Shown here in pieces: positions 1 to 17,100 of a stretch of DNA of 64,000 nucleotides. The position numbers and the translations under genes were made by a program. The notes below the pieces were generated by a model. It did not search any database. It had not been told where the DNA came from and was given only the letters and a program-made list of their open reading frames with translations. Source of the stretch: Syngnathus acus. Its lineage: Eukaryota > Chordata > Actinopteri > Syngnathiformes > Syngnathidae. Positions within the stretch are counted from its first letter, which is position 1. The number at the start of each line of letters is the position of its first letter. The DNA is taken from assembly GCF_901709675.1 (NCBI RefSeq), contig NC_051105.1, forward strand, positions 10,712,604-10,776,603, written 5' to 3'.

Positions 1-813
1 GATGTCACTCCAGGTTGTAGTTTATTGTCAAATTACACGTGAAACGAGAATTACACGTTGTTTCTGTAAAACGACGACAATCTAGATTAGCTTTTTGCCT
101 GCTAGCTTAATGTAAACACAATGGGAAACGCGGATCGAGAAAAGCATTTTAATGTTTTCAGAAATTAATATTTCAACTCAAACCATGCAGCAACACATGT
201 AGATATGTATTATTAAAGAACTCACGGTCATAGTGTTTTCTAGGCGATCTAAAAATGTTGACGCTGCAAACGCCTGTGTACAGTATGACGTTTGTCTTAT
301 AGTGCTGCCTAGTGGCCACGGTTAGCAGCGCATTGGGCATGCAGTGTGACCAAAAAATCTTTTTAGTGTAACCAGTGTTATGATAACGTCATTTATCCGT
401 TTAAGACTGCACATCAGATTTTTTTGGTACTGATTCCGAATCTGACTTTTTTTTTTTTTTCCTCTAACAAATTAGGATTTGCTTATCCAATATTAACCAT
501 AATAAATTGTAACGTATTTCTAATATTCATTAATTTAGGGTCAGGTTCAGCAACAAGTGGATTGTTTTTTTCTGAAATGTCATAGTTATAAATTACAATG
601 CTAATGTGCTGGAAAAATGTAAAGGCGTTTTTAAATCACCGTAAAGATTCTTTAAGGTCACAAAGTCGTCATTGATTTAAAATTGTCTGTTGATCCGTTT
701 AATTTGAGGAACTATATTTCACAACCATTTGAAAAACCAATTGGAAAATTGGTTTTAAGCATGGCTTCACTTTTGGTTCCATGACAGGAAATGCTTTGTT
801 TCTTCCCCTCTAG
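1..813 (+). other. csrnp3: csrnp3 last intron (3' part)
   Basis: This AT-rich stretch has no coding exon that I can support. It ends in a pyrimidine-rich acceptor (tcttcccctctag) whose AG lies at 812-813, directly before the open frame of the CSRNP last exon. The upstream exons of the gene are outside the window. Confidence 0.7.
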
Positions 814-1809
814 GTGGACCGCATGTCATTTCCATGTGGTTGCACAAAAGAAGGCTGCAGCAATTCGAGCGGCAGAGTGGAGTTTAACCCCATCCGCGTT
901 CGGACCCATTTTCTGCATACCATAATGAAGCTGGAGCTGGAGAAGAGTCGCGAGCAGGCGCAAGCTTCCCCCGCCAATGGTTACCTAGGCAACGAGGCAG
1001 TCAGTTCCAACTCTCTGGTTCAGTCTCAGCACAGGTTAGACTACTCTTTGCCTGACGCCGTTCCGCAAAGCGCCGGCGTGCACTTGCAGACGGCCGACGA
1101 GATGGACGAGCCGCTGGAGGACGAGGATGATGAGGAGGACGAGGACGACGAGGACGACGAGGAAGATGACAACGAAGATGAGGAGGACAGCAGCAGCGTT
1201 TTTAGCGGGATTTCAGACTCCAGCACTCAGAGTTTAGCCAACAGCGACTCAGAGGATGAGGAAGACGAAGATGAGGACGAGGACAGGTCGGAGAACTTGT
1301 GTCACACGGAGGTGGTGCCATTGGCCTCCGTGCTGTGTTACGGCGACGACGAGAATCACGTAAACGGGAACGCTTATTTAATGAACGCCCCCTCGGCTGA
1401 ATACTATCAGCTCGCGAATCCAGGCCCCGCCCACAGTGGCACGAGCCGCCAATCAGGCGAACCCTACGGGGAAGCCTTAGCATTCCAAGAGCCAATCAAC
1501 GGCACCCAAACCCAGGGCGCCTTCCCCAAACAGCCAGTGGAACAGTACTCTACGAATTTTAACATGGGCGGAAGCGCACCGGTGGCCACTCTAAGCCACT
1601 ACGTCCACGAAAACGACAAAGCGGATTTTGTGGATCCTGAGGACCAGTTTCACAACTATCTGAACAATAACACCCATGCACCGTTCAGCACTCACGGCTC
1701 ATGCGCGTCGGCCGAGCCGCCGCCGCCGCCGCAGTCCAACGTTAACGGGCACCCCGACTTGAACTTACTTGCAACGAGTACCAAGAATCTCTCTTTACCG
1801 GCAGTGTAG
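814..1809 (+). CDS. csrnp3: Cysteine/serine-rich nuclear protein 3, last coding exon (partial gene)
   Basis: CSRNP/AXUD1-family nuclear protein, regarded as a sequence-specific transcriptional activator. Seen: the frame opens right after a good acceptor at 812-813 and runs 331 codons to TAG at 1807-1809. The first 40 residues carry the family's cysteine-rich block (CGCTKEGC, then [17 protein letters not shown]). Next comes an acidic region at about residues 97-122 (almost all D/E), a Ser-rich patch, a second acidic run, and a low-complexity tail with a Pro run (PPPPPP). CSRNP1 to 3 share the Cys block, so the choice of CSRNP3 rests mainly on the neighbour galnt3, which is CSRNP3's neighbour in human 2q24.3. 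The N-terminal exons are outside the window. No frameshift is seen. The exon enters in phase 0. Confidence 0.88.
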   Translation: MDRMSFPCGCTKEGCSNSSGRVEFNPIRVRTHFLHTIMKLELEKSREQAQASPANGYLGNEAVSSNSLVQSQHRLDYSLPDAVPQSAGVHLQTADEMDEPLEDEDDEEDEDDEDDEEDDNEDEEDSSSVFSGISDSSTQSLANSDSEDEEDEDEDEDRSENLCHTEVVPLASVLCYGDDENHVNGNAYLMNAPSAEYYQLANPGPAHSGTSRQSGEPYGEALAFQEPINGTQTQGAFPKQPVEQYSTNFNMGGSAPVATLSHYVHENDKADFVDPEDQFHNYLNNNTHAPFSTHGSCASAEPPPPPQSNVNGHPDLNLLATSTKNLSLPAV

Positions 1810-3271
1810 AAACGGCCACGTTTGCATTTTGACTTGCAAAGGTTGAATTGAGGCAACTGACTTAAGTCAATTGTTGACTTAAAACAATTGTTTGTTGAAG
1901 GCGTTTCACCTTTAATATGGGAGGTTTCTAAAATGTTAGTGTGGTTGCATTTCGCTCCTAAAATTTTGGAAATCCGCTTTCACATGTGCCACCAATTTTT
2001 ATTTTTTTACTTTTTTATTTTTATTGCTTACAAATTCCAGTCTTCAACCCAATGGAACCCAATTTCCAAGGAATAAACAAGGAGAGTCCTAAAATTTTGA
2101 ATTAAAAAGTCCAAGTGTGAAATGTCTTCAACCAACTAAACTCCAATCGCCTGAATTCAATTTTTGTGGATTACCATGATTTAGAGATCCAAAATGGACA
2201 TCTTGGAGTATTACATTCAAAGCCTTTTGCATTGTCCAAACCCAGCACCGTGGCCCATTTTCTCGGTGTCGTCATTCCATCATAGGAATGTTTCAGAGAC
2301 CTCACATACGACCACGATAAAGCCGATGGAAGCTCAATTACATCACGCCGTGCAATGTTATCTTGTAATTTCAGATGTAAAGTTCTAGTTTTGAGCAAAT
2401 ATTGTACCGTAGATGGAACTTTTATATGTCTATCGTGTGTGTTGAAATGTGTTGCAAAAAGGATTAACGTCAAGTTTATTTATTATTGTTTAGGAAGTAT
2501 ACGTACAGTATATATTGTAAAAGTTTTGATAGTACGCATGCTTTTTTTTGAGGAATTGCAGCAGTATTTAAGGGGAACAAAAAGCCTATTGTTTTGTACA
2601 AAAACAAAAAATGTGCTTGTTTTTTTCCCTTCCTATGATATGCTTTTCGATGGTTAGAAAAGCATGAAAAAGCCTGAGTTGTTTGTTGTCATTGGTCAGA
2701 TTGTAACCTTTATTGGGACTACAGTACAGTGTTTTTCTTGAATTGATACTTGAATGGTGAAAAGGTCGAGAGTTGCCATGTTCAAAGCGTTTCATTAATA
2801 CAGGGATATTAATTAAATAGCACTTTGAAATGTCTCCAAAAACGATTTAAATTCATACTCAACACAAAGTAACTTCTAAATATTTATTTAAAATAATGTG
2901 ATTTTTTTTTTTATTGATTTGAATGCAGTACAAATAACATTCCTGTCTGGTCGTTGAAATAAATGAGGTTTATTTATGTTGATCCATTTAATGAGATTGT
3001 TGTGTGCAATAGTTATCTACTAAAGCTATGTCACTAATTCTTTGTTTCCTCTACGGCTTAACACTGCATATTTTTCCTTTCTAATTGCCATTACATTGAA
3101 TATGGATGACAATCACAGCTTGATATTAGATCATAATTGAGTAATTGTAAATGACTAAGTACTAAGAGGGATTTTGAAATAAGCACTTCTTGACAAAAGT
3201 AATGAAGCACTCAGCTGCTACCGCAGGATTTCTTAATTTTTTTTAGTAGTTGTGTTAAGTTTGGACCTTGC

Positions 3272-3333
<62 letters not shown>

Positions 3334-3760
3334 ACTGCGTTCAGGCAACGGAGTTAATCAATAAAGCTCTTCGAGCACATTTTGCCAAAGCGTACTGTAG
3401 GCTACAGTGTGAGGGCGAGACACTATGATGTTGCAATCCAGTCAAGAACCCCCCCCCCCCAGTATTTATGAATGATATATCAAAACATGTATTTATTGTG
3501 ATAAATCAGTATTGAGTAAATTGCTTCGGTATTTTAAAATTGTTCAATTTTCAATGCTGATTGTGAGTTGTAAAAGCTTCCTGTGCCTGATTTCTTCTTA
3601 ATTTTTGGATTCTGTGAAATGCATATGTTTTGCACAAAGTGATACCATTTTTTTCTATGTTTTTGATTTGTATATGTAGATAGAATTTGATTAGTTTTCA
3701 TTTTTACATGGTTTTGAAATAAATGTCCTTTGGTCTTCATGTCATGTTTGAGGTACAAGT
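1810..3760 (+). other. csrnp3: Probable csrnp3 3' UTR
   Basis: AT-rich non-coding DNA after the csrnp3 stop with several AATAAA signals, at 2072-2077, 2958-2963, 3360-3365 and 3718-3723. CSRNP3 transcripts of vertebrates have long 3' UTRs, so one of the distal signals is plausible. Which one is used cannot be read from sequence alone. A (TG)n repeat lies inside. Confidence 0.45.
3272..3330. repeat. (TG)n microsatellite
   Basis: About 29 uninterrupted TG dinucleotides, preceded by a CG pair, in the presumed csrnp3 3' UTR. A 10-base poly-C run follows about 120 bp later (around 3450). Confidence 0.95.
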
Positions 3761-4156
3761 GAGTGTCATTTGTTATTCGACAGCGCCTCCTCGAAAGCAG
3801 ATCATGTTAAACATCATTTGTCATTTTCTAACTCTTGAATTTTTGAATTCTTACGTTTTCTATGGACACACACGACTGCACTTTTCTTCTAAATTTATTT
3901 TCCAAGTTCCTCATTTCCCATGAAATCATACAGTAAGGCTGGTAAAGTTTGCAGTTTTTTAGGACAATTAGCAAAAATAAGTTGCGAGATTTGTCCTCTT
4001 GCAGCACAGTGTGTTGGTAATCAGAAATCGTCAGTCAAATTATTTTCAGCTCAATGTGGACCATTGCATCAGCTCGTTTCAGTGCCAGCCGACTTCACAT
4101 CAAGAAAATGGCCCACAACAAAAGTCTTCCCCCACACCCATTCACACAGTAAGTAG

Positions 4157-4794
4157 ATCATCCTCTCTCTACCTCATATAGAAAATTACATCTAAGGCAC
4201 TGGATGAAAGTTGTCATAAAAATATATTCTTAAAGAACTCTGCTCTCTTTGGTGCACTAATTGTAAACCATTTTGTCTTTTTAATTTTTTTTTCTTTTAG
4301 AGGGATACTTAGAGAAATATTCAATTCAATGTTGGCTTCATTGCACATACGAGGAATGAATATATACATCAGGACAAAAGTCTCGGAACGCAAATGTATC
4401 CCAAAACCTTAATTCTTCATAACTATGGACAATTGCACGCTTCCGTTTAGTGTTAACGATTTTGGGAAGATGCTTTTATGTCAAAGAAATTTACAACCTT
4501 GTAAAAAATCTCAGGAGAGTTTAAGCTAATGGCCCAAATTGTGTCTGTGTCCCAATACCTTTGTCCATACATTGGATCTCAAATACAAAAAAGAGGCATC
4601 TTCATTGCTCTAAGCATCATTGGGTTCCCATTGTGATGGAAGTCAACGTGTCAAACGTTTCCTCCCCACAGTGCTTTCTCCCGACATTCAGACTTTGAAG
4701 CAGCGACGGTTCTGTTTTTATGTCTTAAAAATAAATTAAAACTCGTTGCAGTCAGGAATCTATTAAAAAAAAGGGCTACTCAAGACGCCTACAT
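4157..4794 (-). other. galnt3: Probable galnt3 3' UTR
   Basis: Non-coding DNA downstream of the galnt3 stop on the minus strand. A minus-strand ATTAAA signal lies at 4280-4285. No coding frame with family features is seen. The boundary with the convergent csrnp3 3' UTR is not resolvable here. Confidence 0.35.
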
Positions 4795-8892
<4,098 letters not shown>

Positions 8893-8937
8893 TCTTCTTG
8901 GATGGAGACCCAGACTGGTTTTTAAAGTGTAGGCCCA

Positions 8938-9900
8938 GCAACTGCAATACATCGATCAAAGTCAGGGTCACCTCAATATCAGGATCAAGAGCCACTGATG
9001 TCCTCAAGACAATCACTCAATTATGAAACTGTAGTAAATTAAGAAAACTCAGGTGGCTTGACATGTTGGCATGAGGATTAAACGCAGCTCCTAAGCGCAT
9101 TGACGTAAAAAAAAAAAAAAAACACATGACAGGATCCGGCCCATCCTATGACTGGATCCGAATCATAAAAGAATTGGATCGGTTACTAATACTATTAATG
9201 ATTTATTGCTGGTTTGGTCATTCTTGTCCATTTATTTTCCTCTATGCATGTTTCATCTGTTTCTGTGTTTACAATGCTTTATAATGAAACCAAGCTTTAC
9301 CAGTGCATTTTCAACAACTTGACATTTACTCAATACTATCAATATGAAGCTTAATGATAATTCACAACTTTTGGGGAACGTCACAAAGTCACTCAATAGT
9401 GGTAATGACACAACACGAGAAAATGTGGCCTAATTCCACGTGCAGTTCAACTACTTTAATACAAAGTAAGCAGCCATGGAGTTGGTAAGATTGATTTTAA
9501 TCACAAAACAAATATCCAAGTGTCATCAATTAACCACGTTGCTGAGAATTTCGCCAGAAGGAAGAAGGGGGGAAAAAAAACTTACCATGAGTCAGTGAAC
9601 TAGACGTGCAATAAAAAAAGGCTCCCAAATCGACTCCAACAAAAATACAAGGACCGAATTCATGTCGCCTTCCAACGGGGCAACGCGTCGCTACCTACAC
9701 CGACGCCAAGGAAAAGCTGTTGTTGGTCGGGGAGAGAAAAAAATCCGAAAAAGATTTGTACTTCAGCAAACTTCCGTCTCGTTGGCTCCAGGTGCGCTGT
9801 TCTCAGGTAGAAGGCGGAGAGCAACTGATGCGCATGCGCAGAGCCGAACCCTTGTGTCAAACTCCATGACTGCAATAAAAGGGGAAACCCCCAACAAATA
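8938..9900 (-). other. galnt3: galnt3 5' UTR intron, probable non-coding first exon and promoter side
   Basis: A good acceptor (GTATTGCAG read on the minus strand) lies about 45 nt upstream of the galnt3 ATG. A strong donor (ATG|GTAAGT) lies at about 9586. This suggests an intron of about 650 bp behind a non-coding first exon that starts near 9587 and extends upstream into 9.7-9.9 kb. The exon's 5' end is not determinable without transcripts. Confidence 0.4.
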
Positions 9901-10222
9901 TCAAGTGATTTATTGGGCAAACCAATTTTTAAAATCACATAATCTACACGCGGTCGTTAGTTTTAAACGTAAGCGTTTCTACTGGAGTCGCTCGCGTTAA
10001 ATGAATTAATAAAGGATGGTGCCAGTGAGGTTTGTTCAAGAGCTCCATTCATCCACCCAGTTGCTGGGATACAAATAGCGGAGGAACGCGCTTTATTCAA
10101 CACCGCATCCAATCGGCCTCTCTTGGGAACATTTAGCAAAAGTTACAAAAAAAAAAAAGCAAAATAAAATGTAATTGGTGAAAACAAGTTGTTGGTTCTT
10201 GTTTTCATAGCCTGACACTTAC

Positions 10223-10415
10223 CAGAAGATAGATGACAAATCTCCCTGCTCTTTTCTTCGATGGTCACGATGAAGACTTTGATGTTAAGAGGAGCAATGA
10301 GGTGGATCCCACCCGTGGGGAAAACTGCCCTCGGCCAGTATTGTGGAGCGAGTCTGCCTTCAACTGGGCTGGCTCTGGCACTGCAAGCATCCACAAACAC
10401 TTGGAAGACCAAGTA
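10223..10415 (-). other. Unidentified exon-like open frame
   Basis: On the minus strand a 193-nt open segment is bounded by an acceptor (ACGATTGTAG) and a consensus donor (GTAAGTG), with no stop inside. I do not recognise the translation (it includes RLAPQYWPRAVFPTGG and VTIEEKSREICHLSS). It lies between galnt3 and ttc21b copy A, is more GC-rich than the AT-rich DNA on both sides, and has no visible partner exon. It may be a remnant of a transposable element, an exon of an unannotated gene, or chance. Confidence 0.2.
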
Positions 10416-10423
10416 CTACAATC

Positions 10424-11181
10424 GTAACCAACGTTAAAGAAAAACAATTACTTTTATCATAAGCTATTACGCAACAACTGTACTTTTATTGTACTGCAAT
10501 ATTTAATCAACAAAATAAGAGAAATGGAATAGGTGTCAAGAAAAATATTCGAAGAAGCAGTTCAACAATAAACTTAAGAATTAATGAATAACACATGGTC
10601 AGCGAGGTTTAAAACTAAACTTTATCAATGTTCAATCCCGTCACAGAGATTGTGTTAAATTGAATAAATTGGAACAGTTGTAGCAAATATTATGGTGGAC
10701 AATATGCGGAAATGTTTGAAAGTCAGTGTGCAAATACGACACATAAAACCATACAAAAATAATCTTTATTTGTGTTCTGGATAGAGAAAAATAGTAAGGT
10801 GAATGGTTATTAAGTTTATCCACAAAATAGTTGTCTATTTTACAACAGTATACAAATATAAAAAGTCTACACCCCCTGTTCAAATGCCATGTTTTTTGTG
10901 ATCAGTAATGTAATTTTTAACCTGGAACCACTTCCTGCATTCATTTATTTTTACTTTGCCTATCAAAATTGTTTGTACAGTTTATAGGCCGCGTTAATAA
11001 TTGACAACATTTTGAAGTGAGTTACTTTAGTGTATTTTTCATATCACAAAACCTTGCATTTGAACAGAGGTGTGTAGACTTTTTTTTTTAAATTCCAGTC
11101 TAACTCCTCTATGATTTGCACAGACTAATTCCCAGAAAATAACTCCAACAAGTTGAACCAAACTTCCAGGCGGTCAAGATC
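10424..11181 (-). other. ttc21b: ttc21b copy A 3' flank / 3' UTR
   Basis: AT-rich, without supportable coding frames. A minus-strand AATAAA at 10765-10770 lies about 410 nt after the copy A stop codon and is the best candidate poly(A) signal. Confidence 0.4.
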
Positions 11182-14100
11182 TTATGGCCTTAGAGCAGAA
11201 CGAGCTTTGTCCAAAATGTCCTTTCTCATTTTTGGATAATTTGGATGAGCAGCCAGCACCTGTGAATGGAGAGAAAATAATCTGTGATTACCAAATCATG
11301 AAAATCTTAGTTGTTGTTGTTGTACTAGGTTCATCTTGTTTTTTCTTTTTCAATTACTTCACTGGTTCTTCTATATCAAACAATTTTCTTTAGGTTCATT
11401 TACCTGACATGTTTCGGCGGGTTCTTCCGCCTTCATCAGAGTGTCAGTGATGTGATTGTGACGCGAAGGCGGAAGAACCCGCCGAAACATGTCAGGTAAA
11501 TGAACCTAAAGAAAATTGTTTGATATAGAAGAACCAGTGAAGTAAATGAAAATCTTCCCATCTGTAAGCATCTTGAGACATCTCACCTTATGGCACACAT
11601 CGATGGCATCAAAATGGCGCTTTGCTTTTAAGTAGTTGAACGCAAGCTTGTATCCTGAAATGTAGAATGTTCAAAATTTCCTTGGAAATATAATCTAAAC
11701 CAAAATTTGTCTTCATAAGTGATTTTAGCGAACATACCGATGGTTGGGTTGGACTGATTTCCGTATTTCCAAGCCAGTTCGTAGTTGAATGCCGCATCTC
11801 TGAATGCCTGCTCCTTCTCCATTATAAAACCTCGATACTCATAAGCTTTGCAGCATGACTGTAAATGGTTAAATTCTCAATTTAAAAAAATAAATAAAAA
11901 TGTTATCAGGACATCTCGACTGTGACAGACCTTGTTATGATTGAGGCATCTCTTTAGGAGATCATCTGCCAAGTCATACTTCCCCGAATGGATGTAGATG
12001 TCGGCCAAGAGCAGCCAGCTCTTCTCAAACTCGTCAGCGTCGACAATATTCCACGTCATCTTTGCGATACGTTTCAGTTGGTTCCTGGCTCGGGGAGTTT
12101 GCTTCAGCATCATGTATGCCGTTGCCATGGCTAACAGTGCTGGCACGTGATCTTTCTTTAAAATCCAAACACAATATCCTGGTCAAACAGGAACAAGGTG
12201 GCAACACCTCCCCCTTCTTGTCTGTTTTCCGATTTAGAAACGATCCTATTCACAAAAGTCAGCCAAGCATACCGTTATGGATTACTCACCTCATTGGTTG
12301 CAAACTCTGTGAAAACAGCAAGAGCTTTTTCTATATTGGCTTTCTGTTTTGTGGCTAGCAAGCAGTAGTTTTCCAGGATACGAAGTTGTACGTGTCCACC
12401 AGGGGTCTGCGGCTTTATTTCTTTTACGAGCCTCTCAGCGGTTCTCACCGCAACCTGCTCCGTCTCTTGCTTCTCTGTAGAGTTCCTGATTCAGAGAGGT
12501 TGACACATTAGCATTTTTTTAGTATGGAGTTGTATCATAAGAGGATAAGTAAATATCCTTTAAAAAAAAAAACCAAACAGTTCAATTATATACATTTTTG
12601 TCTATGTCTTTTATGATTTATTAAGATGCTATCTCAAGGCACCCGTCCAGGAAATATTTTTCAGTAAATTTTCACTCACCCAATTTCACCATCTAAATTC
12701 TCAAATACTTCTCCTCCCATAGTTTCACTGTCAGGATTTAGGTAGATTTCAATCATGTTGTAAATCGCATTTTGACCCCAGTCATTGTCTTTCCGTGCCT
12801 GGTTGAAGTGGCGCAGAGCAGCGTTCGGTTCCCCTGTGTACCTGAGCGACCAGCACAAATTTAGTTATAGAACCTACATAAAAGAAATATTAAATTTCAA
12901 ACAAAATCAGACTTACCATAGATAAAGTCCTTTACAGTAATTAAAACCAGGCTCAAACTTTACCCGAGAAGAGTGCTTTTCTGCCCTATCAAAACATTTG
13001 GGTACATCCTCTAACTTTCCAGCCCTCCTCAGCAAGTCGATGAGACGTGACAATGTTGGGTAGTTGTCTTTCATGTAAAACAAAAAAGATTAAAAAAAGT
13101 CATACAATTATACTTGACATGCTTTACCAAGAAATTGTGTTTTGCACCTGGCTTGCGCTCCAGCAGTTGCTGATAACGGAAGACAGCCTGCTCATAGTCT
13201 TGTCTCCTGAACATAAGGTCGGCCATCATCTAAACAAAAACACATGCTGAAAATAAGTAAAGTGTTCCAGAAGAAGAACGGTGCAGTGAGAAGACTGAAC
13301 CCACCAGAGTTGCATCTTCATTAAACTGGTCGTTCTTCAAGATGACGCTGCATTGTTCCTGGCACGAATCAAGCTCATCTATGGTGAGGAAAATTTGAGC
13401 CAACTCCAGCATCACCTAGAAATGTTGAGTTATGTGAATCCCTCTCCCTTACATGTAAGGATGAGATTCTAGAAGATGCTCAGGCCGGTGAAGCACAGCT
13501 GCGTCAGGGAGGACACAGGACGTTTTGATTCAGTAGTACAGACCTTGTGATCGGTCTCGCAGTAAACAAGAGCTTCTTTGTAGAATTTGATGGCTCTCTC
13601 GTAGCCTCTCTGGCCCGTGTAGTGTTGTGCGATCTCGGAGCAGATCTTGGCGGCGAGCTGTTTTTGCATGGGGACGGCGTCGGGCTCTTCCAATTCCACC
13701 CGCTTTAGCACCTTGGCTTGTACATCACGGGCCTAGCGACAGTAGACAAGAACATTTCAAACATCTCTTTGGTGATGAAGATGCTCTGTGGCAGATCTGC
13801 TAGGAGAGAACCAAACAATTTGGAGTACTTACCCTTTGTAGGGTTGTTAAGGCTTCTTCTGTTTTGTCAACCTTATTTTGGACATTGGCCAACAACATTA
13901 GATAACGGCAATCATCGGAGAGGGCCGTTAGTTCATTCGCTAGGTTGAGAGATAAAAATAAAGTTGTAAATGACAAACAGTAGCTTCAGAACTGGACCGA
14001 AAAGTGGCACTCTGGCTCTCAAGTTGCACTAAAAAAAATAAAACAAAATCATCTCTGCATGACATCACCATCCATGATTTGTGCTGTGTGAGAAGAACTG

Positions 14101-17100
14101 TACCTGGCTCACGGGAGAGAGAGTCATGCAAGAGTTTCTCGCAGCGCTCGTATTGCTTCATCTTCATCAGCAGCTCAGCCAGGTCATAGCGCAGGAAGTT
14201 CTGCTGCTCGGACTTCAGCGCCGCTTCGTAGTAATGTATTGCCTGTGGAACAACCAGCTGATGTTTTTGTTGGAGCGAGGTAACCACGCGTGTCCTGACA
14301 AATGCTGAAACAAACCTTGGTGTAATAATGAGTCTTGACCAGAGCTTTCCCAAACTTGCTGGCGAGAGCGCCATCTTTGGGGGTTTTCTCCAGAGCGTGT
14401 TCATAGACCTCAATGGCCTTTTCTGGCTGAGGAGGAACAGTGGGTGATGGACCGCTGAGCACTGAGTCTTAAGAGACTTCATTAAAAAAAAAAGAAAAAT
14501 CATATCTTCCATTACTTACCTCTAAAATATGCATGTAAGCGTCTCCTAGTAAGACATATGTTTGAGGGCCTGGTAGCTTGTCCACCATTTCCCTGAAGAA
14601 CAAACCAAAACATTCCATCAAATAGGTCACATGGATAAAAGTGGAGACTTGCTCACGACTTTATATCACGTCAGGATCTAATTTAATCCTGCTCACCTGT
14701 AGCAGCTCACATACAGAAACTTATCCTTTCTGTTGCTCAGGTAAATGTCGGCCATTTTCTCCTTGGCTTGGATGTAGTAGAGCTGCTCAGGTGTAATGTT
14801 TCTCAGCATGCTCAGAGCCAAGTCGGTGTCACCTCGAAACAAAGCCAGGTCTGCGTTGGCGATAGTGACACGGAGTTCTTCGGTCGTCCCCGAGAACTCA
14901 TTGATGGCATCCTGCATCACCTTGGCTGCTTCGTGCTGGAATGTTTGAATGCTATTTGAGTCCACAATAAAAGATTAGTAATATGGATTATTTCTACCTG
15001 TTCTCCGTTGAGCCACAAGGCCTCTGCTAACTCCAAGAAGACGGAGACACAGTCTGCAGAACTCAGGTCAATCTTTTTATTTTTAGATTTAGCTGCTGAT
15101 CCAGCCCTGCAGACCCCGGGAAGACTCAGTGCCATTTGTAAAATCTGGATCGCTTCAGTCAGCTCCCCCATTTTCTTCTTTGCTTGAGCTTTGATCAGGA
15201 GGTACAAGGGATGTTCCCGAATCTGAGATGGAGTAAGAAAACATGTTGAAATATTTTTTACGGACCTTGAGTACCCAAGACACTCTCACCTCAAAGTTAT
15301 GGCTGAGGCAGACTTCAAGCGACTGCGAGCACAAATTGAAATTGTCGCGCAACAAGTGGATCTGAGCCATGAGCAGATGCGCGTCCGTATGAGAAGGACA
15401 CTGTTCCAGGCAGTGCTGCAGGCTGGTCTGAGCACCATCCACATCACCTGAATGGACACAGAGTTAAAAAATGACATTTCCAGGAGCCGCCAGCCGGCGC
15501 TTTTCAATTGCCGTGCTCACCGGACTGATATCGGACTTTGGCTTGGAGGAAGAGGCCTTGAAGGAGCCCCGGCACAATCTTGACTACTGTGTCCAACAAT
15601 GCAGCACAGTGCCTGAGCTGAGGAGCAGGAGACTGGCCCTGGGGTGGAGGCTAAAGCACATCAGAGAATTTTTACAACAAATCTTCCATAACACATTTTC
15701 AAGGTGGAAAATGAGACCCGAGTTGTACCTTAGTGGGACACAGAGCAAGGTACTCCTTGACAATCTGTAAGAGGAAGTCAGGGTTCAACTTGTAAAAGTA
15801 CTCCGCACCCAAAGGTAGACCCTGGAGAGTGGAGAAATGGGTTTCCACAGCGTCGTTCAGGAGCTTGGTCACCTCTTCTTGAGGGTGGCGCTTTTTTATT
15901 GCCACAAGCGCACGCAGGTAAAGGAGGTCCTAATAAGATGGGGCAGAAAAAAAAACAAAATCAACATCGTGCTCAGATATGACGAAAAAGAAAGATGTGA
16001 ATCAACGATACCCCTGATTTTCCTATGGATTGCTGAATTTCCGTGAGAAATTCCAGCTGTTGGTCTGCATCTTCAAGGCGGCCTTCTATCAGCTGGCATC
16101 GAATGATACCTGTGCAATAAAATCACAAACAAAAAGATGTGAGGTAGGGCTGGGTTACAAAGTTCCAGAGCCAAACAACAAAAAACATTATTTTATACAA
16201 ATGTCAATACTATTATACAAAATAGCTCTACCAAATACACATAACATCACTGATATTCAAAATATTTCATCTGCAATATATTTTAACCTTATCGGCTTCT
16301 CTTAACTGCCTAGCGGTTAGCATGTCTTCCTTTAGTGATAATACTTGTTAGAAGTAGAGTTTATCCACAGAGATGAATAAAAGCCAGTATTTTACTTTAC
16401 CAGTCAGTGCTGGGAGGCTGGTCTCATCCAGCGTCATGGCAGTCTTGTACCACTTTATGGCCTCCTTGACTTTCCCCTGAAGCACCATAAGATAACCCAA
16501 CTCTGTGGCTAAATCCGAGTTCCCGTCTATCACGCTGTAAGCTTTTTCCACCATCCTGAACACCTGCTCAAGCACTTTTTCATTTCTGCCACACTATGAG
16601 GAATCAACACAAATAGTGAAATTCCACATTTAACAACCCTGAAGCAAAAACAAACAAGAAGAGTATATGTCTTACAACTCTGGTGAATGCAAGAGACATT
16701 TTATAAGCCAGTTCTGGGTTTCGTGGTTCCAGCATGTCTAGACTGCTGATCAGCTTGGAAAGATGTTTTGTTGACTGCCAAGTGAGAAACACAAACAATA
16801 CAAGTAACTCCATAAAGTCATGTCATCAGATTGGAATTATGTGAATTTACCTCAGTAATATCTCCATTTTTACACAAGAAATGCAGAGTAAGCATCTGTA
16901 GTGCGTCCAGGTTGTTTTTGTCCATTTGTAAAAGTCTGAAATGATACACAAAAAGTAAATTGAAATACAGAATTGATGGGAAAACCATCTGGCTGCTTAC
17001 CTGATTGCCGCCTCGATTGTTTGCTCCCAGTCTTGGAGGTTTAAAAACAGCTTCATCTTCTTAATAAGAGCAGGCAAGAAGCCAGGGAAAGTGGCAATGA

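Noticed and set aside
1041-1226. Minus-strand open frame coding a long polyserine stretch
   Set aside because: It is the antisense shadow of the acidic csrnp3 tract; no splice or start context.
15471-15770. Plus-strand open frames over ttc21b copy A exon 12, and the mirrored minus-strand frame at 21448-21648
   Set aside because: They are antisense shadows; they resemble each other only because the two exon 12 copies are near-identical.
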